From NCBI GenBank assembly GCA_937974565.1, contig CALJWL010000012.1, forward strand, positions 31,702 to 95,701: 64,000 nucleotides of DNA. Reading direction: 5' to 3'. The position numbers were made by a program, and so were the translations under genes. Every line of letters begins with the position of its first letter. The first letter of the stretch is position 1. This document shows positions 46,848 to 56,575 of this stretch, in pieces. Source of the DNA: an uncultured Arenicella sp. (lineage in GTDB: Bacteria; Pseudomonadota; Gammaproteobacteria; Arenicellales; Arenicellaceae). The notes beneath the pieces were generated by a model that worked only from the letters and a program-made list of their open reading frames with translations, did not search any database and was not told where the DNA came from.

Positions 46848-48452
46848 TCAGTGTCGCGCTTGGCGAGCTGAGTGTTTACCCGTGCCTTTATTTTTTATAA
46901 CTCTATCGCGAATTGAAGCTTTATTTCTGTCTCGATTGAGACATTTTGGCAAAGATTTAAGTCCTGACGCCTCAAAATCGGCCTTAATTACAGTGTTTAA
47001 CACTTCAAAGTCCACATTCAATCGTGTAGAAGTAATATCAAACACCAAATCAAACAACCGAAGCAGGGAGATCTTATGGGTTTGGCCACTTTGTTCAAAA
47101 AGCGACACGGTTAACTGACTAAACCGCGCAAAAGGCTGATCACCCAGTACTAATGGCACGGTATTCTTAAAACGACCAGAATTGCCGATCAAGTCCCAAT
47201 AACGCGCAAAGCGCCCCATAAACTGAACGTCATGAAATGACACTTGATCATTACTGACAATGCTATAGGGCGGATTCGGATTAAAGACCAACTTATGCGC
47301 CTGGGTATGACGAATAATCGGTGATCCTTTTAATCGCTTAAGAATGCCGACTTGAATTTCATGAGGCCTTAACCCAACCAACTTATCAAAACTTGCAGCA
47401 AAACTGGAAAGTGATTCGCCAGGCAAACCAAAGATCAAATCGGTGTGCAGATAGGCCTGACTCTGTTCTTTGATCCACCGAATGTTCTGCTGTGCTTTTT
47501 CATTGTCTTGACGTCGACTAATTCGAGTTTGAACCTCAGGGTCAAAGGTTTGGATACCCACCTCAAACTGAAGTTGCCCTGCTGGAAATTTTGCGATCAT
47601 CTCTTTTAGGGCATCCGGCAAATGATCTGGCACCACTTCGAAATGCAGAAACAGGTCATCCGACATTCGATCTAAAAAGAATTGCATGATACGCAAACTG
47701 TTTTTTACCTTCAGGTTAAAGGTGCGATCAACAAACTTAAAATGCCGAGCGCCACGCCTATGTAACTCGTCCATTTCGCTCAAAAACAAATCCAGATCAA
47801 ATGGCCACGCAGTTTTATCCAAGGCCGACAAGCAAAATTCGCATTTAAAAGGGCAGCCTCTGGATGCCTCAACGTACAACACTCGGTGTTTTATATCTTG
47901 ATCATTATACAGATAGTACGGCATTCGAATGTGATCCAGCTTGGGTTGCTCGCCCGCGACTATTTTCGGCGCATTGCCGGCTCTGTGATCTAAATCATGC
48001 TCTAAAATCTGCGTGGCCAAAACACGAAAACTAACCTCGCCCCAACCGGTAATCACATAATCAGCCAGCGCAACAATGCGTTGCTCTTCTTGCTCGTAAC
48101 TCACTTCTGGGCCGCCTAATACAACCACCACTTCTGGGGCAACGGCTTTTAATAATGACACCACTTTTTCGGTTTGCACAACATTCCAAACATACACACC
48201 AAAACCAACAATTTTAGGGCTGGCAATCAATAACTGCTCGACAATGTCTTCCGGTCTGGATTCAAGAGTAAATTCTTTGATATCACAGCGTTGCTCCAAT
48301 TCGCCCAAGTTTGCTTTTAGGTAACGCAAACCAAAGGCGCTGTGGATGTATCGCGCATTAAGGGTTGCCAACACAACATCATGCTGCCCTGCCTGTTCAG
48401 GAGTCACTTCTTCAAATGAGGTTTGCTTAGAAACTGGGGATGTTTTAGCCAT
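46848..48452 (-). CDS. B12-binding-domain radical SAM protein (DUF4080 type)
   Basis: A 534-residue radical SAM enzyme. The N-terminal B12-binding-like domain (to about residue 150; V-V-L-G-G-P-E-V-S-Y-E) is followed by the radical SAM domain with the cluster ligands in R-G-C-P-F-K-C-E-F-C, C-x3-C-x2-C, at about residue 200. A C-terminal DUF4080 domain completes the protein. The D-L-I-F-G-L-P-G-E-S segment is typical of this group. The substrate is not established. It overlaps tcdA by eight bases, so the two share a message, and its terminator follows the stop. Confidence 0.85.
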   Translation of the reverse strand: MAKTSPVSKQTSFEEVTPEQAGQHDVVLATLNARYIHSAFGLRYLKANLGELEQRCDIKEFTLESRPEDIVEQLLIASPKIVGFGVYVWNVVQTEKVVSLLKAVAPEVVVVLGGPEVSYEQEEQRIVALADYVITGWGEVSFRVLATQILEHDLDHRAGNAPKIVAGEQPKLDHIRMPYYLYNDQDIKHRVLYVEASRGCPFKCEFCLSALDKTAWPFDLDLFLSEMDELHRRGARHFKFVDRTFNLKVKNSLRIMQFFLDRMSDDLFLHFEVVPDHLPDALKEMIAKFPAGQLQFEVGIQTFDPEVQTRISRRQDNEKAQQNIRWIKEQSQAYLHTDLIFGLPGESLSSFAASFDKLVGLRPHEIQVGILKRLKGSPIIRHTQAHKLVFNPNPPYSIVSNDQVSFHDVQFMGRFARYWDLIGNSGRFKNTVPLVLGDQPFARFSQLTVSLFEQSGQTHKISLLRLFDLVFDITSTRLNVDFEVLNTVIKADFEASGLKSLPKCLNRDRNKASIRDRVIKNKGTGKHSARQARH

Positions 48453-49242
48453 GTTGTGCCAACTGATTCAGCACAAAGGCCGATGCGATAAAAGCGAAAG
48501 TGCCGGTAACGTGAGTGACCGACCCCATACCGCCTGCGCAATTGAGTGCGTTTGAGGATGCATTGTCTGGGTCGACCGGCGGCCGTTGCGGACTCAAACC
48601 ACCGTTACCGTCAGGGTAAACCAATTGCTCATTGGAGTACACGCAAGGAACACCAAAAGTGCGTTTGACGTTACGGGCGAAACCATACTCTTGTCGCAAC
48701 AATTTGCGGGTTTTGGCTAACAATACGTCATGCTGGGTTCGACTTAAATCCGATCGACGTATCTTACTGGGGTCAACCTGACCTCCGGCGCCACCGATCG
48801 TAATGACCTGAGTTTTATTACGCTTACAGTGAGCAATCAGTGCAGCCTTAGTACGAAAATCATCAATGCAATCAATCACATAATCAAACTCCGAACCGAT
48901 GAGAGAAGGAATGTTTTCGCGGTCAATGAATTCATCAATGATATTAACTTCGCAAACGGGGTTAATTTGCGCAACACGGTCGCGCATCACCCACGTCTTA
49001 TCTCGCCCAATTTGATCTTCCGTGGCCACTAATTGGCGATTGATATTCGATTCCGACACCACGTCTAAATCAATAAGAGTAATGCGACCAACCGCACTGC
49101 GAGCCAAGCTCTCCGCCACCCAAGAACCAACACCGCCGATACCAATCACACAGACGTGAGCCTGCGAGAGCCGCATAAGCCCTTGGTCGCCGTACAGGCG
49201 TGCAATTCCGCCGAAACGGCGCGACAAATCAAATTCATTCAT
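48445..49242 (-). CDS. tcdA: tRNA threonylcarbamoyladenosine dehydratase
   Basis: A 265-residue E1/MoeB-like enzyme that cyclises t6A at position 37 of ANN-reading tRNAs to ct6A. It shows G-I-G-G-V-G-S-W-V-A-E-S-L-A-R-S (ATP-binding), L-I-D-L-D-x-V-x-E-S-N-I-N-R-Q, and R-D-R-V-A-Q-I-N-P-x-C-E-V. The length and the C-terminal hydrophobic helix fit TcdA (CsdL) rather than ThiF/MoeB. It lacks the two C-x-x-C zinc pairs of MoeB. Confidence 0.93.
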   Translation of the reverse strand: MNEFDLSRRFGGIARLYGDQGLMRLSQAHVCVIGIGGVGSWVAESLARSAVGRITLIDLDVVSESNINRQLVATEDQIGRDKTWVMRDRVAQINPVCEVNIIDEFIDRENIPSLIGSEFDYVIDCIDDFRTKAALIAHCKRNKTQVITIGGAGGQVDPSKIRRSDLSRTQHDVLLAKTRKLLRQEYGFARNVKRTFGVPCVYSNEQLVYPDGNGGLSPQRPPVDPDNASSNALNCAGGMGSVTHVTGTFAFIASAFVLNQLAQHG

Positions 49243-49311
49243 TAAAATAGCGTTACGTTAAAAGTTATGTACGCCATATTTAGCGCACCATAAATGCGCT
49301 AAACTTAGCGC

Positions 49312-50157
49312 ATGAGCCCACTGATCGACACCCACTGCCACCTGGATTTCAGCGCCTTCGATGTTGATCGCAATGCGGTATTACGTAACTGCATTAAAAG
49401 TCACGTCAGTGACATCGTTGTGCCGGCGGTTAGCCAAGGCACATGGTCAAACACCATCAAACTCTGCACCGAGTCGTCATACTCTGAAAACGAATCGACC
49501 ACGCCGTTAATAAACTCACCCAAATTGCATTTGGCCTTAGGGCTTCACCCCATATTCATTGATCAACACCAGCCCCAACACCTAACGCAACTTGATGAGT
49601 TAGTTAAACAACATAAGCCGGTCGCGATAGGCGAAATTGGGCTGGACTACTATCAGAAAAAAAATAACCGCCCAAACGACTCTCATAACAACCCAATTGT
49701 AGACAAAGAAAAACAGGTCGTGTTTTTCTCTAAGCAGCTTATTATAGCAAAGCAGCACGGCTTACCAGTCATTATCCACAACCGAAAAGCACACGACGAC
49801 TGCATAAAACTGTTAGCCGAGGTAAGTGTGGTTGGCGGCATCATCCACAACTTCAATGGCAGCATTCAGCACGCGCAAAAATACATTGAGATGGGGTTTA
49901 AACTCGGTTTTGGCGGCATGCTTACGTTTGAACGCTCGCGCGTCATTCGTTCTCTGGCCAAGCAAATCCCAACTCAATCAATCGTATTGGAAACAGACGC
50001 ACCGGATCTGACCGTGCAGGCTCATAAAGGCAAGCGCAATAGTCCAGAGTACTTGCCTTTTGTTTTAAAGGCATTGGCCGACATAAAAAAGCGGCCAGAA
50101 AGCGAAGTCGCCGCCATTACCACTCGCAACGCAACGCAAGTTTTACGACTTAGATAG
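49312..50157 (+). CDS. TatD-family metal-dependent hydrolase
   Basis: A 281-residue TIM-barrel hydrolase of the TatD DNase family. Metal ligands are visible in D-T-H-C-H-L-D-F (residues 6-13), G-E-I-G-L-D-Y-Y, V-I-I-H-N-R-K-A and E-T-D-A-P-D-L. Members are 3-prime exonucleases or D-aminoacyl-tRNA/ester hydrolases; the exact substrate is open. It is divergent from tcdA with 69 bases between. Confidence 0.9.
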   Translation: MSPLIDTHCHLDFSAFDVDRNAVLRNCIKSHVSDIVVPAVSQGTWSNTIKLCTESSYSENESTTPLINSPKLHLALGLHPIFIDQHQPQHLTQLDELVKQHKPVAIGEIGLDYYQKKNNRPNDSHNNPIVDKEKQVVFFSKQLIIAKQHGLPVIIHNRKAHDDCIKLLAEVSVVGGIIHNFNGSIQHAQKYIEMGFKLGFGGMLTFERSRVIRSLAKQIPTQSIVLETDAPDLTVQAHKGKRNSPEYLPFVLKALADIKKRPESEVAAITTRNATQVLRLR

Positions 50158-50387
50158 TCAAACCTGAAACTTAAACAGTCAAGCTTAAAACTTCACTCGA
50201 ACCGGTGAATCGATACGATTGTTTGCATCCATGACCATCGTCAGCAACGTAATCAGTGGGGGCTGCCTTGCGTATGAGGAAAACTGGCTCAATAAGTGCT
50301 CGTCGTTGCAATAGCCTTTTTGTGATCGAGCGTCACCAGTGTGCGTACAATATTGAGAAGCTGATGCTAAATTGGTAATGCATTCAA

Positions 50388-51236
50388 TTAGCCTGCCACC
50401 AACCCCAACCAAATCACGGCACCCACCCAACCATTGTTTAAAAAGGCTTTAAAACAATCGCTTCGATCTCTTAAACTTATTAGGCGTTGTTGATACAAAA
50501 ACAGGGCCGCACTGATTGCCACGGCAATAAAAAATAGGTGTGATAGGCCTAACACGGTTTTCAGATAAACCATCAAACCAATTACGGTGCATTGCAGCAA
50601 GCCAATTGCTATTCGGTCATATTCGCCAAACAAAATCGCGGTGGATTTCACACCTATCTTTAAATCGTCTTCTCGGTCTGACATGGCGTAGGCTGTATCG
50701 TAAGCGACAACAAGACAGAAGTTCATGGCAATAAGCAACACAAATGCCAAATCAAATTCACGCCCTACCGCCACGTAAATCATCGGAATACTAAAACAAA
50801 ATGCAACACCCAACACGGCCTGCGGCGCTTGCATAAAACGCTTCATAAACGGGTAGATAACCGTGACGGCCATGGCTGGAATTGACCACGGCCAAACCTG
50901 TTTTGGTAAACAAAACAATAAAAGCAATGCCATGAGCCCTAACAGGAAAAACAAGACCAGAGCCTCTTGAGGCCGCACGGCACCTGATGCCAACGGCCGT
51001 TGTTCAGTACGGGCCACCATGGGGTCAACGTCTTTATCAATGTAGTCATTAATCACACAACCAGCGGAGCGCATAACAAATACCCCCAATACAAACACCC
51101 AAAAAAATAAGGGCGACGGTTGACCGTCGCTGGCAACCCACAACGCCCACAGCGTTGGCCATAACAACAGCAATGAACCAATGGGTTTATCAAAGCGCAT
51201 TAATGCTAAATAGTGGTGAATTTTGGTGACTGTCAT
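50388..51236 (-). CDS. ubiA: 4-hydroxybenzoate octaprenyltransferase
   Basis: A 282-residue UbiA-type membrane prenyltransferase that attaches the polyprenyl tail to 4-hydroxybenzoate in ubiquinone synthesis. Both Asp-rich motifs are present: N-D-Y-I-D-K-D-V-D (first) and D-R-E-D-D-L-K-I-G-V-K-S-T (second). The N-terminal R-F-D-K-P-I-G-S-L-L-L-L-W-P-T-L-W-A-L-W is diagnostic of UbiA. No ubiC lies beside it, unlike the enterobacterial arrangement; recG precedes it on the same strand. Confidence 0.96.
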   Translation of the reverse strand: MTVTKIHHYLALMRFDKPIGSLLLLWPTLWALWVASDGQPSPLFFWVFVLGVFVMRSAGCVINDYIDKDVDPMVARTEQRPLASGAVRPQEALVLFFLLGLMALLLLFCLPKQVWPWSIPAMAVTVIYPFMKRFMQAPQAVLGVAFCFSIPMIYVAVGREFDLAFVLLIAMNFCLVVAYDTAYAMSDREDDLKIGVKSTAILFGEYDRIAIGLLQCTVIGLMVYLKTVLGLSHLFFIAVAISAALFLYQQRLISLRDRSDCFKAFLNNGWVGAVIWLGLVAG

Positions 51237-51283
51237 TTATAAACCTGTGATAACGAAACGTTGCTGGCCATTGATTTAAGGTC

Positions 51284-53374
51284 TTAAGCGTTTACGTAGT
51301 TTTCTTTACTGCCAACCCAACGTTCAATAAGAGCATCAACGTGTTGGGGTGTGAGCTTTAACAACTTTTTGGCGCTGCCCTCCACTGATGGCAACAAGTG
51401 TTGGTCGCGAATAAGATCGGCTACTTTAAAGCTAATGCTGCCAGTTTGACGTGTGCCTAAAAGTTCGCCTGCGCCACGTATTTCTAAATCTTTCTGCGCA
51501 ATCACAAACCCATCGTTGGTCTCACGCAAGGTCTTCAGACGCTCTCTTGCGTGTTGGCTAAGCGGCGTATGATAAAGCAAAATACAAAACGACTGTTCAC
51601 GGCCGCGCCCAACTCGGCCGCGCAATTGATGCAACTGCGCTAGCCCCATGCGCTCAGCGTTTTCGATTACCATCAAACTGGCGTTAGGCACGTCAACTCC
51701 CACTTCGATTACCGTTGTCGCCACCAATAAATCCAACTCGCCAGCACGAAAGCGTGCCATCACTTGCTCTTTGTCTTTGGGTTTTAATCGGCCATGAACC
51801 AAACCAACATTAAGGCTTTTCAACGCGTCTGAAAGCTCTTCGGCGGTGTCGGTGGCCGCTTGCGCTTCTAAGGCTTCTGACTCTTCGATTAGCGGACAAA
51901 CCCAGTAGACTTGTCGACCTTGTTGGCACGCCGCCAGGACTCGTTGAATAACTTCATCTCGCCGACTTTGCGCCGGGATCACCACCGTTTCAACGGCTTT
52001 ACGGCCCGGTGGCAATTCATCGATGCTCGAGACATCCAAATCGGCATAAAACGTCATCGCCAACGTTCGGGGTATTGGGGTAGCGGTCATTACTAGCTGG
52101 TGAGGCACCTGCCCTTTGGGGGTTTTAGCGCGTAACGCCAAGCGTTGTTCTACTCCAAAACGGTGTTGTTCATCGATCACCACTAAACCTAATAAGCGGT
52201 AGTCAACGGCTTCTTGAATCAGCGCATGAGTACCCACCGCTACCAGCAGCTCTCCATTGGCTAATCGAGCAATGGTGTCACGCTTTTGCTTGGCGGGTGT
52301 TTTGCTCGCCAACCAACCCACCTCAATGCCCAATTCATTAAACCACGCACTTAGCGTTTGAAAGTGTTGCTCAGCCAGCAACTCGGTAGGAGCCATTAAC
52401 ACGGTTTGCACGTGACATGAAGCGGCTTGCAACATGGCCATGGCCGCCACCACGGTTTTACCCGAGCCGACATCACCTTGCACCAAACGCATGGTGGGCG
52501 TTTGGGTCATCAAATCCTCGGTCACCTCTTTGCAAACTCGTTGTTGAGCGCCGGTTAATGAAAAGCTCAAATTAGCCAAGAAACGTTGATTAACACTCTG
52601 ATCAGGTTCTAATACTGGCGCACGATCACGTCCCCTCAAATCTTTGGTTTTGCGCAAACTGAAATGATGTGCCAATAACTCTTCCATAATGAGACGTTGA
52701 TGAGCGGCGCTGTTAGCCTGTTGCATGGCGGCCATATTTAGATCAGCGTTAGGGCGATGCAGAGTCGCTAATGCTTGCTGTAGACTAGCGGCTTCGTAAG
52801 CTTGTTGCATTTGAGGGGGTAAACAACGTCGGTCAATTAACTCGTTTAAATCCGTGAACGCTGAGCTAAGCACTTGATCACTCAACTTACGCCAGAGCAA
52901 TTGACTGACTCCGTCGGTCGTTGGGTACACCGGGGTCAACGTGGTGTCTAACCCTCCTTGTGGCTCGTCGGCACTCACCCGATATTCGGGGTGAATCAGC
53001 TCTAAGCCCTTTGCACCGCGCCTCGCTTCACCAAATGCGCGCACCCACAAACCGCGCTGAAAGCTCTTTTCTTGCGCACGATTAAAATGAAACATTCGAA
53101 TCGTTAAACTGCCAGTACCATCACTGATCTTAACCAACAAGCTACGACGTCGGCCAAACACCACTTGCGCCAGATCAATTTTTCCAATCACCACGCTCGA
53201 CATTTCAGGCAATAAGGCCCCAATTGGGCTTACGGTGGTTTTATCCTCATAACGATGAGGCAAATGAAACAGCACATCTTGCACGGTGCGCACATGCACT
53301 CGTTCAAGTTTGCTTGCAAGCTGTGGTCCAACGCCACTCAGTTTGGTGACCGGGTCGTTAAGCTTAAGCATCAT
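51284..53374 (-). CDS. recG: ATP-dependent DNA helicase RecG
   Basis: A 696-residue branch-migration helicase that acts on stalled forks and Holliday junctions. It has an N-terminal wedge/OB domain (about residues 60-150), then helicase motifs V-Q-G-D-V-G-S-G-K-T-V (Walker A), D-E-Q-H-R-F-G (DExH-type motif II), M-T-A-T-P-I-P-R-T-L-A (motif III) and H-Q-L-R-G-R-V-G-R-G (motif VI). Length is standard. Confidence 0.97.
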   Translation of the reverse strand: MMLKLNDPVTKLSGVGPQLASKLERVHVRTVQDVLFHLPHRYEDKTTVSPIGALLPEMSSVVIGKIDLAQVVFGRRRSLLVKISDGTGSLTIRMFHFNRAQEKSFQRGLWVRAFGEARRGAKGLELIHPEYRVSADEPQGGLDTTLTPVYPTTDGVSQLLWRKLSDQVLSSAFTDLNELIDRRCLPPQMQQAYEAASLQQALATLHRPNADLNMAAMQQANSAAHQRLIMEELLAHHFSLRKTKDLRGRDRAPVLEPDQSVNQRFLANLSFSLTGAQQRVCKEVTEDLMTQTPTMRLVQGDVGSGKTVVAAMAMLQAASCHVQTVLMAPTELLAEQHFQTLSAWFNELGIEVGWLASKTPAKQKRDTIARLANGELLVAVGTHALIQEAVDYRLLGLVVIDEQHRFGVEQRLALRAKTPKGQVPHQLVMTATPIPRTLAMTFYADLDVSSIDELPPGRKAVETVVIPAQSRRDEVIQRVLAACQQGRQVYWVCPLIEESEALEAQAATDTAEELSDALKSLNVGLVHGRLKPKDKEQVMARFRAGELDLLVATTVIEVGVDVPNASLMVIENAERMGLAQLHQLRGRVGRGREQSFCILLYHTPLSQHARERLKTLRETNDGFVIAQKDLEIRGAGELLGTRQTGSISFKVADLIRDQHLLPSVEGSAKKLLKLTPQHVDALIERWVGSKENYVNA

Positions 53375-53557
53375 TGACCATTCCTTTTGTTACAAATACC
53401 GATAATAAATGATTCACTGGCCGTACTCTAAACATTCCAATTATCTAAGATTTAAGTATTCAGCCTAATCGTGGGTATTTAAACAAGCGAATGAGCCGGA
53501 ACTGAGCTTGTGAAAATGCCATTTGTGGCGACGATTTTGCAGCGACATCGCTTAACT

Positions 53558-53938
53558 CTAGCCTGTATAAAGAATGGCATCCACTTCAATTTTTACGCCC
53601 TTGGGCAAAGCCGACACTTGGACCGCTGCTCGCGCTGGGTATGGCGCATCAATGTACTCGGCCATTACGTCATTAAGTTCGGCAAAATTCGCTAAATCAG
53701 TCAGGTAGACTGTCAGTTTGACCGCCGCCGCTAGAGATGAGTGTGCCGCCTCAGCGATGGCGGCCAAGTTATTAAATACTTGGTGAGCCTGATCCGAGAA
53801 GGTCTCTGACACAACGTCCATGGTATCTGGCATTAACGGGATCTGACCGGAGATATAAATTGAATCGCCAGCTTGGATTGCTTGCGAGTACGCGCCAATA
53901 GCGGCCGGTGCCGCGTCGCTGTTGATTGTCTTTTTCAT
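53558..53938 (-). CDS. ridA: RidA-family reactive intermediate deaminase
   Basis: A 126-residue YjgF/RidA protein that hydrolyses reactive enamine/imine intermediates from threonine dehydratase and other PLP enzymes. It shows A-P-A-A-I-G-A-Y-S-Q-A-I, Y-I-S-G-Q-I-P-L and the family-typical R-A-A-V-Q-V-S-A-L-P-K-G-V-K-I-E-V with the catalytic Arg. It lies between lnt and recG on the same strand. Confidence 0.93.
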   Translation of the reverse strand: MKKTINSDAAPAAIGAYSQAIQAGDSIYISGQIPLMPDTMDVVSETFSDQAHQVFNNLAAIAEAAHSSLAAAVKLTVYLTDLANFAELNDVMAEYIDAPYPARAAVQVSALPKGVKIEVDAILYTG

Positions 53939-54032
53939 GCATTGAGTTTGACATCAGTCACCCAATTTCTCAATAACATCACTTAGCAAATTAAAACCGT
54001 CAATCAAACGCGCCTATCGCCCACGCCTTAAC

Positions 54033-55685
54033 TTATTTTGAAGTTCGTCTTCGATTGTAAAAAGCACGAATCAATAGCGCCCCAAATAAAATCTGCATTA
54101 ACATCTTAAAGGCAGGAAAACGGCTGTAAAAAGTGTTCCCGGCCGACGCGCTATAGGGCACATCGGTTAAATACCCTCCTCGGTCATTTAACGCTGTTTG
54201 GAACAGTATTTTTCCATTGGGGCTAACAACAATGGATGGACCATTATTGGCGACATGCACTAAGGTCAACCCCTGCTCCACTGCCCGCATAATCGAACCG
54301 TAGACATGAATCAGTGGCTGATGCGTTTTGCCAAACCACCCATCATTAGTCAGAGCCACCAAGACTTTAGGCTCTGATTTCGGTGTTTTATTATAGGCAT
54401 GATTCGCCGCTGCAGCGACAAAACTTGGAAACGTGGTTTCATAACAAATCAACGGTATCAAATGAATACCTTGATACGTAAACACCTCATGTTTTTTCCC
54501 AGATGAAATCTCACTTAGAAAGTCACCGATAAAATCTTCGGCCCATGGGCGCAGCAACGAACTGTCACTGAATACGGGCAAATATTCGCCCAGAGGAATG
54601 CGTTTTACTTTTCGATAGACCTGCGGCTCTTGCTTTGATCGCTCCGTCGTCATCATCACCGCCGAATTGTATTGATAATTCAACCGCCCGCTGACCGAGT
54701 CATACCCATGCTCGGTATCTTGAAACAACAAACCGACTTCAAAATCGGAGACTGCTTTCTGATAGGCTTGTTGAACCACAGCGTTGTCCAGTGCGTATTT
54801 CGTTGACCCTTCAGGCCAAATCACCAAGTCGGCACCCGCCACACTCAACCGTTCGGTCATTTCTAGCTCTGGTGGGTAAGCACGGCTATAACCTGAAGTC
54901 AGTGCCGTTTTTCCCAATGTTGGCCGCTCATTAGGCTGCACCAGACCAACTTTTAAACTGTTCCATTGAGCCACCTGCTCCTCTATTTCAACAACGCGCT
55001 GAGTTCCGTAAACAAACCAAACTCCGATCGCCGACAACGCTAAAATGTAGGCCCAAGGTGAGGCGTTTGAACGAGGGCACTCAGCACGGGCATTATCAAG
55101 CACACCCCAAGCTTGACACGCCCTGGTCAGTAAACGCCATAACACTATGTTGACTAAGGCAATAAGAAAACTTAGACCGTAGACACCGGTAAATGCCACC
55201 GCTTGTAAAGCTTGAGGAAACCCCACCTGGCTCTCACCCAACTTCATCGAAAAGATCATGGGGAAAGAGGCATTAACCACCACCACAATCATTGGGAACA
55301 GTAAAAAATCATGCGCCGCTGACCAGCGGCGCAACCAGCGAAAAAGCAACAAAGTCAGTGCAACCGAATGAGCACAATAAAGCCAAACCAGACTCGCCAA
55401 CAACACGCTATTAGTTTCGTTATAGCCTTTGGACGCTTCTATAAAATCAGCAACCCAATAGGTGGCCACCGCAAATGCGGTGAAGCCACTCACCACCCCC
55501 AGCCAATAAGTCTTGAGGACGCCAGCGTGGTTACTGGCAAAAAGTAAGGGAATAAACGCAATCCATGCGAAAAAATAATATTCAGCTTCAAGAAAACCAA
55601 CTGACAACAAGCCTCCGCAGATCACCGCTAGCAAGGTCTGCCGTAGCGTTCTCAAGCGCTTTAACTCAGCAACAGATTGCATCAC
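54033..55685 (-). CDS. lnt: Apolipoprotein N-acyltransferase
   Basis: A 550-residue inner-membrane enzyme that adds the third acyl chain to lipoproteins. The N-terminal 220 residues form six or more transmembrane helices and the rest is a nitrilase-fold domain. The catalytic Glu (I-W-P-E-G-S-T), Lys (R-I-P-L-G-E-Y-L-P preceded by K-V-K) and Cys (L-I-C-Y-E-T) are present. The gene is not next to ybeX/corC as lnt usually is. Instead it follows two foldase-like genes and a polyester-hydrolase gene by 9 and more bases. It may therefore be a second, specialised copy, but I cannot test whether another lnt exists. Confidence 0.85.
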   Translation of the reverse strand: MMQSVAELKRLRTLRQTLLAVICGGLLSVGFLEAEYYFFAWIAFIPLLFASNHAGVLKTYWLGVVSGFTAFAVATYWVADFIEASKGYNETNSVLLASLVWLYCAHSVALTLLLFRWLRRWSAAHDFLLFPMIVVVVNASFPMIFSMKLGESQVGFPQALQAVAFTGVYGLSFLIALVNIVLWRLLTRACQAWGVLDNARAECPRSNASPWAYILALSAIGVWFVYGTQRVVEIEEQVAQWNSLKVGLVQPNERPTLGKTALTSGYSRAYPPELEMTERLSVAGADLVIWPEGSTKYALDNAVVQQAYQKAVSDFEVGLLFQDTEHGYDSVSGRLNYQYNSAVMMTTERSKQEPQVYRKVKRIPLGEYLPVFSDSSLLRPWAEDFIGDFLSEISSGKKHEVFTYQGIHLIPLICYETTFPSFVAAAANHAYNKTPKSEPKVLVALTNDGWFGKTHQPLIHVYGSIMRAVEQGLTLVHVANNGPSIVVSPNGKILFQTALNDRGGYLTDVPYSASAGNTFYSRFPAFKMLMQILFGALLIRAFYNRRRTSK

Positions 55686-55694
55686 CTTTGCCGT

Positions 55695-56402
55695 TTAACG
55701 TGAGCCTAACTGGCCAGAATGAGTGCGTAAAAATTCAGCATAGCTGTCTTGCTGCTTTTGTAACTCGATGCTTTTTTGCTGAGCAGTAATATCTTTGCGT
55801 AAACGGATCAATTTTGACTGCAGCAAAAAGCGCAACGATGCATTATCTTCTTCAAAAATTTCTGAATAATAAACGCTTGTGAAACTCTTGATCTGGCGTT
55901 GTTCAAGCGTTTCTAAAAAAGCCTCGATTAACTGAGGCTGCTGCTCAACAGAGGCAACATTAATTTGATCCAACATGGCTTTGGATTGGGTTCGATACGG
56001 CAAATAACGCTTAAGCAGGCGCGCCAGTTCCTCGCCCTTAACGCCGGGCAAACTCTGTTCGATCAAAAAGAATAAGCGCGATTCATCAACGACACTGGAA
56101 GAACTGTTTATCTGTTTATAGAGCTGTTCCAGCAGCGTAAGGACGCCCGGCCCCGCATTCAAAGGTGCCGTAAAATCATAACTGTTTGACCATAGGCGCT
56201 GTTCAAACGGTGTAAAATCTAAATCCCAGCGCTGTGCGAACATGGGCGGGTATTGGTCTGAATCCAAAACCCGTGGCTGCGCCCAATACTCATTCGTATT
56301 GCCATATTGCATGCGGCGCTCTTGATGCAATTCACTGACCAATGCTAATAATAGCGCCACACACCCTGCTGCAAGCACAATTTGTATGAAAGACTTCAGC
56401 AC
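55695..56402 (-). CDS. Divergent lipase-foldase-like protein, second copy
   Basis: A 235-residue protein with an N-terminal membrane anchor (about residues 5-24) and a helical periplasmic part. The pattern L-E-Q-L-Y-K-Q-I followed by L-I-E-Q-S-L-P-x-x-K-G-E-E-L-A-R-L-L-K-R-Y-L-x-Y-R parallels the middle of the neighbouring protein (56576-57376) and of lipase-specific foldases (LifO). A C-terminal charged helix is shared too. The foldase signature R-x-x-F-D-Y-x-L-S-A is not evident, so it is a diverged member at best. It lies 9 bases upstream of lnt, forming one transcript with it. Confidence 0.4.
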   Translation of the reverse strand: MLKSFIQIVLAAGCVALLLALVSELHQERRMQYGNTNEYWAQPRVLDSDQYPPMFAQRWDLDFTPFEQRLWSNSYDFTAPLNAGPGVLTLLEQLYKQINSSSSVVDESRLFFLIEQSLPGVKGEELARLLKRYLPYRTQSKAMLDQINVASVEQQPQLIEAFLETLEQRQIKSFTSVYYSEIFEEDNASLRFLLQSKLIRLRKDITAQQKSIELQKQQDSYAEFLRTHSGQLGSR

Positions 56403-56575
56403 GATAATCGGCTAACGCTTATGCAGTGCAGCAATTAACTAGACGCTGTTTCATCACGAGAGAACCGCCTTTAGGTATGGAAAAACAACGTTTATTATAG
56501 CAAATAAGCGCGTTGTATGCTGTTTCAGCGTGACCATGTTGGGCACCACAACGCCTTATCATGCGTCAGCTGATT

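Noticed and set aside
50185..50430. Leftward 81-codon frame overlapping the end of ubiA
   Set aside because: It overlaps the ubiA C-terminus in another frame; no recognisable features, and ubiC would be about twice as long.
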